This document shows positions 61,233 through 64,000 of a stretch of DNA of 64,000 nt, one piece after another. The first letter of the stretch is position 1. Each line of letters starts with the position of its first letter. This DNA comes from Saitoella complicata NRRL Y-17804 (Eukaryota; Ascomycota; Saitoellomycetes; Saitoellales; Saitoellaceae). Location: assembly GCF_001661265.1 (NCBI RefSeq), contig NW_017567003.1:62001-126000 (forward strand), written 5' to 3'. The position numbers and the translations under genes were made by a program. The notes under the pieces were generated by a model that worked only from the letters and a program-made list of their open reading frames with translations, ran no database searches and was not told the DNA's origin.

Positions 61233-61562
61233 TATGTAAACAGAGCGTTCAAACGTATCGATATGGCGGTAATTTGGCGGTAGTTGTCTAATCAGTGGCT
61301 TGGCTGGGCGGCTGAGCGGGGAGTGCTTCACCTGTCCATGAGCGCGTGTCGACGTCAAAGTCCTCGGGGACCGAGCGAGGAAAAATTAACCCCTCGAATA
61401 ATAACGATCCCATTCCGTAGAGTCGTGAAGTAGGCGTCCTGTATACACATGTGCAGCTCGCATAAGATATCCAGATATGACGACCTCCCAACCTCCAGCC
61501 ATCCATTCGTACACTACGGAGCACTACAACGGCAGCCAACGCACCATCCAACAGATCAGTCC

Positions 61563-61653
61563 AACACTTAAAGGAAGGTAGGCTAGGACCTCTCAAGCCC
61601 TGAGTAACACTTAGGGGTAATTCCTGTATTGGGTCTAACACTTAGAGGAAGGT
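61563..61653. repeat. Three dispersed AACACTTA direct repeats
   Basis: AACACTTAAAGGAAGGT at 61563-61579, AACACTTAGGGGTAA at 61606-61620 and AACACTTAGAGGAAGGT at 61637-61653. The outer two differ at one base over 17. Spacing is 43 and 31. They could be factor-binding sites or remnants of a local duplication. Confidence 0.8.
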
Positions 61654-61692
61654 GAGCATACTAGGGCTTGGGTTAGTGAGCCCGCGGACTGG

Positions 61693-61697
61693 CCAAT
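61693..61697 (+). promoter_or_regulatory. CCAAT box upstream of ornithine carbamoyltransferase
   Basis: CCAAT about 125 bp before the ATG, a candidate HAP-complex site. Confidence 0.35.
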
Positions 61698-61715
61698 GAC
61701 GGTCGCCCTTTCACC

Positions 61716-61721
61716 TGACTC
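61716..61721 (+). promoter_or_regulatory. TGACTC, Gcn4/Cpc1-type site
   Basis: Core of the general amino-acid control site (TGASTCA, last base G here), about 100 bp before the ATG of an arginine-biosynthesis gene. Fungal OTC genes are known targets of Gcn4/Cpc1. Binding is inferred. Confidence 0.5.
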
Positions 61722-61820
61722 GAGGCATCCACCTGGGCCGCAGCATCAGGCTAAATCTCGCACCAGCACCAAACCCGTTTCGTTTTCCGAATCATCGCTG
61801 AGATCTCTACCAATCTATTT

Positions 61821-62939
61821 ATGGCCTCCAAACTCACGTCTTCGCTTTTTCGCTCCTCCCATTTCACCGCTCGCGCTTTCGCACCCTCTGCCTCCGTCTC
61901 CCGAGCGCAGATCAAGTACACTTCTTCTATCAGTCCCATCTCCATCTCTCGTCGCAACATGGTTTCCGCCGTCTCTACCTCCGATGTCCGTCACTTGATG
62001 ACCATCGCCGACCTCACTCCCAAGGAGCTCACCTTCCTCATCGACAGATCAGCAGCGATCAAGGCCGCTACCAAGGCCGGCGAGATCCCCGAGGCCACCG
62101 CCCTCAAGGGCAAGACCGTCGCTGTCATGTTCTCCAAGCGTTCCACCCGAACCCGTATCTCTACCGAGGGTGCCGTAACTCACTTCGGCGGACACGCCAT
62201 GTTCTTGGGTAAGGACGACATCCAGCTCGGCGTTAACGAGTCCCTCTACGACACCTCCCGTGTCATCTCCTCGATGGTCTCCTGTATCGTCGCCCGTGTC
62301 AACGGTCACTCCGATGTCGCCAACTTGGCCAAGGACTCCTCCGTCCCCGTCATCAACGCTCTCTCTGATGCCTTCCACCCTCTCCAGGCCCTCGCAGATA
62401 TCCTTACCATCAAGGAGTCTTTCCCTGATAGACCCCTCAACACCTTGAAGCTCGCTTGGGTTGGTGACGCTAACAACGTCTTGCACGACCTCATGTTCGC
62501 ATGCGCCAAGGTCGGAATCAAGGTTTCTATCGCCACCCCCAAGGAGTTCCCAGTAAGCGAGGACATGCTCGAGATCGCCCGTGCCGCCGCCGACGAGCAC
62601 GAGGGCTGCGTCATCGAAACCACCCACGTCCCAGAAGAGGCCGTCAAGGGCGCAGATATCATCGTCACCGACACGTGGATCTCCATGGGTCAGGAATCAG
62701 AGAAGCTCACCAAGTTGAAGCAGTTCGCTGGTTACCAGGTCACTAATGAGCTCGCCGAGCGTGGTGGCGCCAACGCCGACTGGAAGTTCATGCACTGTCT
62801 TCCCAGGCATCAGGAGGAGGTCTCTGATGAGGTCTTCTACTCCCCCAGATCCGTGGTGTTCGAGGAGGCCGAGAACAGACTGTGGACCATGATCGCCGCC
62901 ATGGAGACCTTTGTCATCAAGAAGGGCAAATTTGAGTAA
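61821..62939 (+). CDS. ARG3: Ornithine carbamoyltransferase, mitochondrial
   Basis: Single exon, 372 residues. The first 45 residues are Ser/Arg/Ala rich with few acids, a mitochondrial presequence, and a second Met at 47 marks about where the mature enzyme starts. Residues 108-112 are the carbamoyl-phosphate motif STRTR; FHPLQALADILT supplies the His of the second motif; HCLPRH (from 325) contains the ornithine-site Cys. A DTWISMGQE block is also present. It joins carbamoyl phosphate and ornithine to citrulline in arginine synthesis. Strong codon bias suggests high expression. Matrix location is as in filamentous fungi; S. cerevisiae Arg3 is cytosolic and lacks a presequence, so this argues against a Saccharomyces-type organism. 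Confidence 0.97.
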   Translation: MASKLTSSLFRSSHFTARAFAPSASVSRAQIKYTSSISPISISRRNMVSAVSTSDVRHLMTIADLTPKELTFLIDRSAAIKAATKAGEIPEATALKGKTVAVMFSKRSTRTRISTEGAVTHFGGHAMFLGKDDIQLGVNESLYDTSRVISSMVSCIVARVNGHSDVANLAKDSSVPVINALSDAFHPLQALADILTIKESFPDRPLNTLKLAWVGDANNVLHDLMFACAKVGIKVSIATPKEFPVSEDMLEIARAAADEHEGCVIETTHVPEEAVKGADIIVTDTWISMGQESEKLTKLKQFAGYQVTNELAERGGANADWKFMHCLPRHQEEVSDEVFYSPRSVVFEEAENRLWTMIAAMETFVIKKGKFE

Positions 62940-63237
62940 GGTGCTTTCTGGGTTCGCAAGAAGTTGATGTGTCTGATTATTTGTACGGCGTTTTTTTCTG
63001 ATGCGTGATATCCGCATATGCATTTTCAATCGAATCTGAGGCAGCTGGTCATGGCCGACGATGCTCAAGTGCACACGGACCCGAAGTGCCCTGATGTTGT
63101 TTGGGGATAGACATAAGCCGCAAGCATATACTACCTGCTGGCTTCAGGGAAAAGGGATTAGGATAGTATAGATTACAAGGTAATAAATTATGATTAACCT
63201 CCAGTCAATAAGTTATGGCCAAATCTCCAATGATATA

Positions 63238-64000
63238 TCACCTGGACAAGACAGTGCTGCTACGTCCAGCATCATACATAATCATTACGAAACCTGAATA
63301 ATCTTCTTCTGTTTCTTCTCCCTCACGCTCTGCTGATGTTAACTCCAACGGTGTAGGATGAGGTATTCTCAACCTAGGTGTTCGAGGTGATCGCGGGGAG
63401 AGAGGTGAACCTGATGGTCGTGGGAAAGAAAGGGACCCTAAATTCGAGAATCTTGGCAATGTGGGCGTCCTCGATGGAGACCGTAAGGGTGGAGACAACA
63501 TGATAGTCGGCGGTGATAAAGGCGAGTTTGTAAGTTGAGGCGATGGTGGTGACGCTGGTGATGGCGGAAGGAGAGGATACTCAGGTGACGAGTAGGCTGA
63601 GTCGACCGAGAAGCGAGAGGACCCAGCGTAACTCGGTGGTGGCGGAATGATGTTGATTTTCGGAGGCATTCGTCTGCGAATACTCGGTGGGCTAGATGTG
63701 GTGGTTAAGGGGAGGGTTGAGGATAACGGCGTACGGGGTCTTCCTGGCAAGGACGACAGTGTCTGTAACCGAGCACCAATACCAAGATCTTGTCGGTACA
63801 AATAATAGTAGTAACCTGCTGAACATACTCCACCCAGGTTGACTACGGTAAATCCGAGCACGGAGAGCACGATATTCTGGATTTCGAGGGCTCCCAAGAC
63901 AACGCACGGTAGAACAAAACACTGTGAGAATGCCATGTCAGCTCGAAATTCAAAAGATCTGACAGCGTACCAACACATTGCGCCAACAGCGTCAAAGACC
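63238..64000 (-). CDS. Membrane protein with Pro/Ser-rich tail (cut by right edge)
   Basis: C-terminal part; the frame is open to the last base and the start lies outside. The visible end has two hydrophobic segments (CFVLPCVVLGALEI and NIVLSVLGFTVVNLGGVCS) followed by GYYYYLYRQDLG and about 165 residues rich in Pro, Ser, Leu and Arg (SPPSIRRRMPPK; PRFSNLGSLSFPRPSG), probably cytosolic and disordered. A 49-nt segment at 63922-63970 has the look of an intron (GTACGC donor, GCTGAC branch, CTCACAG), but removing it breaks the hydrophobic frame, so I read it as coding. I do not recognise the family. Confidence 0.6.
   Translation of the reverse strand, partial: VFDAVGAMCWYAVRSFEFRADMAFSQCFVLPCVVLGALEIQNIVLSVLGFTVVNLGGVCSAGYYYYLYRQDLGIGARLQTLSSLPGRPRTPLSSTLPLTTTSSPPSIRRRMPPKINIIPPPPSYAGSSRFSVDSAYSSPEYPLLPPSPASPPSPQLTNSPLSPPTIMLSPPLRSPSRTPTLPRFSNLGSLSFPRPSGSPLSPRSPRTPRLRIPHPTPLELTSAEREGEETEEDYSGFVMIMYDAGRSSTVLSR

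Larger units (their letters stand above)
61233..61820. other. Divergent promoter region TAG1-like / ornithine carbamoyltransferase
   Basis: 588 bases with no gene. Contains three AACACTTA repeats, a CCAAT box and a TGACTC motif (separate entries). Confidence 0.55.

Noticed and set aside
63922-63970. 49-nt intron in the right-edge gene
   Set aside because: Signals look good, but splicing breaks the hydrophobic frame in every phase visible; kept as coding until transcript data exist.
1-64000. Transposons, LTR elements, CRISPR arrays, virus-like genes, biosynthetic clusters
   Set aside because: No reverse transcriptase, integrase, transposase, capsid, polyketide synthase or peptide synthetase motifs, and no long terminal or inverted repeats were seen.

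Overview
The window is nuclear DNA of a filamentous or yeast-like fungus, most probably an ascomycete. About 37 protein genes lie on both strands at roughly 1.7 kb per gene. Most have 0-4 introns of 47-63 nt with GTATGT/GTACGT-type donors, CTAAC or CTGAC branch sites and CAG/TAG acceptors. The fungal gene set (Axl2-like, Ima1, Ecm33, Tag1-like, Rho1, Cbp4, Mcp2, Pof1, Elp5) supports this. The subphylum cannot be fixed from the sequence. No transposon, retroelement, CRISPR array, prophage or secondary-metabolite cluster was recognised; this reads as ordinary euchromatin.

Layout. 0-11 kb: an MHYT membrane protein cut by the left edge, a TCP11/Sok1-type protein, Mediator Med18, an RGS protein, peroxisomal AMP-ligase Pcs60 and ribosome-quality-control factor Rqc1/TCF25. 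11-24 kb: a small SANT/Myb-like protein, ribonucleotide reductase large subunit, histidine methyltransferase Hpm1, a 426-residue orphan, a Yfh7-like kinase, an EF-hand MscS channel and an intradiol ring-cleaving dioxygenase. 24-40 kb: a PPR protein, an Axl2-like adhesin, a GNAT fragment, Ima1, Pof1, an ER DnaJ protein, an ArsB-like transporter and Rho1. 40-51.5 kb: E4 ligase Ufd2, an unassigned probably mitochondrial gene with an apparent one-base slip, an intron-containing tRNA-Ile(UAU), a bHLH regulator behind a 1.6 kb upstream region, a mitochondrial NAD+-type carrier, and the bc1 pair CBP4/QCR7. 53-64 kb: Ecm33, Mcp2 (ABC1 kinase), a TMEM14 protein, Elp5, a Tag1-like vacuolar protein, ornithine carbamoyltransferase and a proline-rich membrane protein cut by the right edge.

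Several divergent pairs share promoters of 150-260 bp (HPM1/orphan, IMA1/POF1, CBP4/QCR7, TMEM14/ELP5, RQC1/SANT). CBP4/QCR7 is functionally matched: an assembly factor and a structural subunit of the cytochrome bc1 complex. Signals worth checking include MluI cell-cycle boxes inside and upstream of RNR1, a Gcn4/Cpc1-type site before the ornithine carbamoyltransferase gene, and a 5'-leader intron of the NAD+ carrier whose splicing would switch between an N-terminally extended protein and a short upstream ORF. I found no convincing new multi-gene system.
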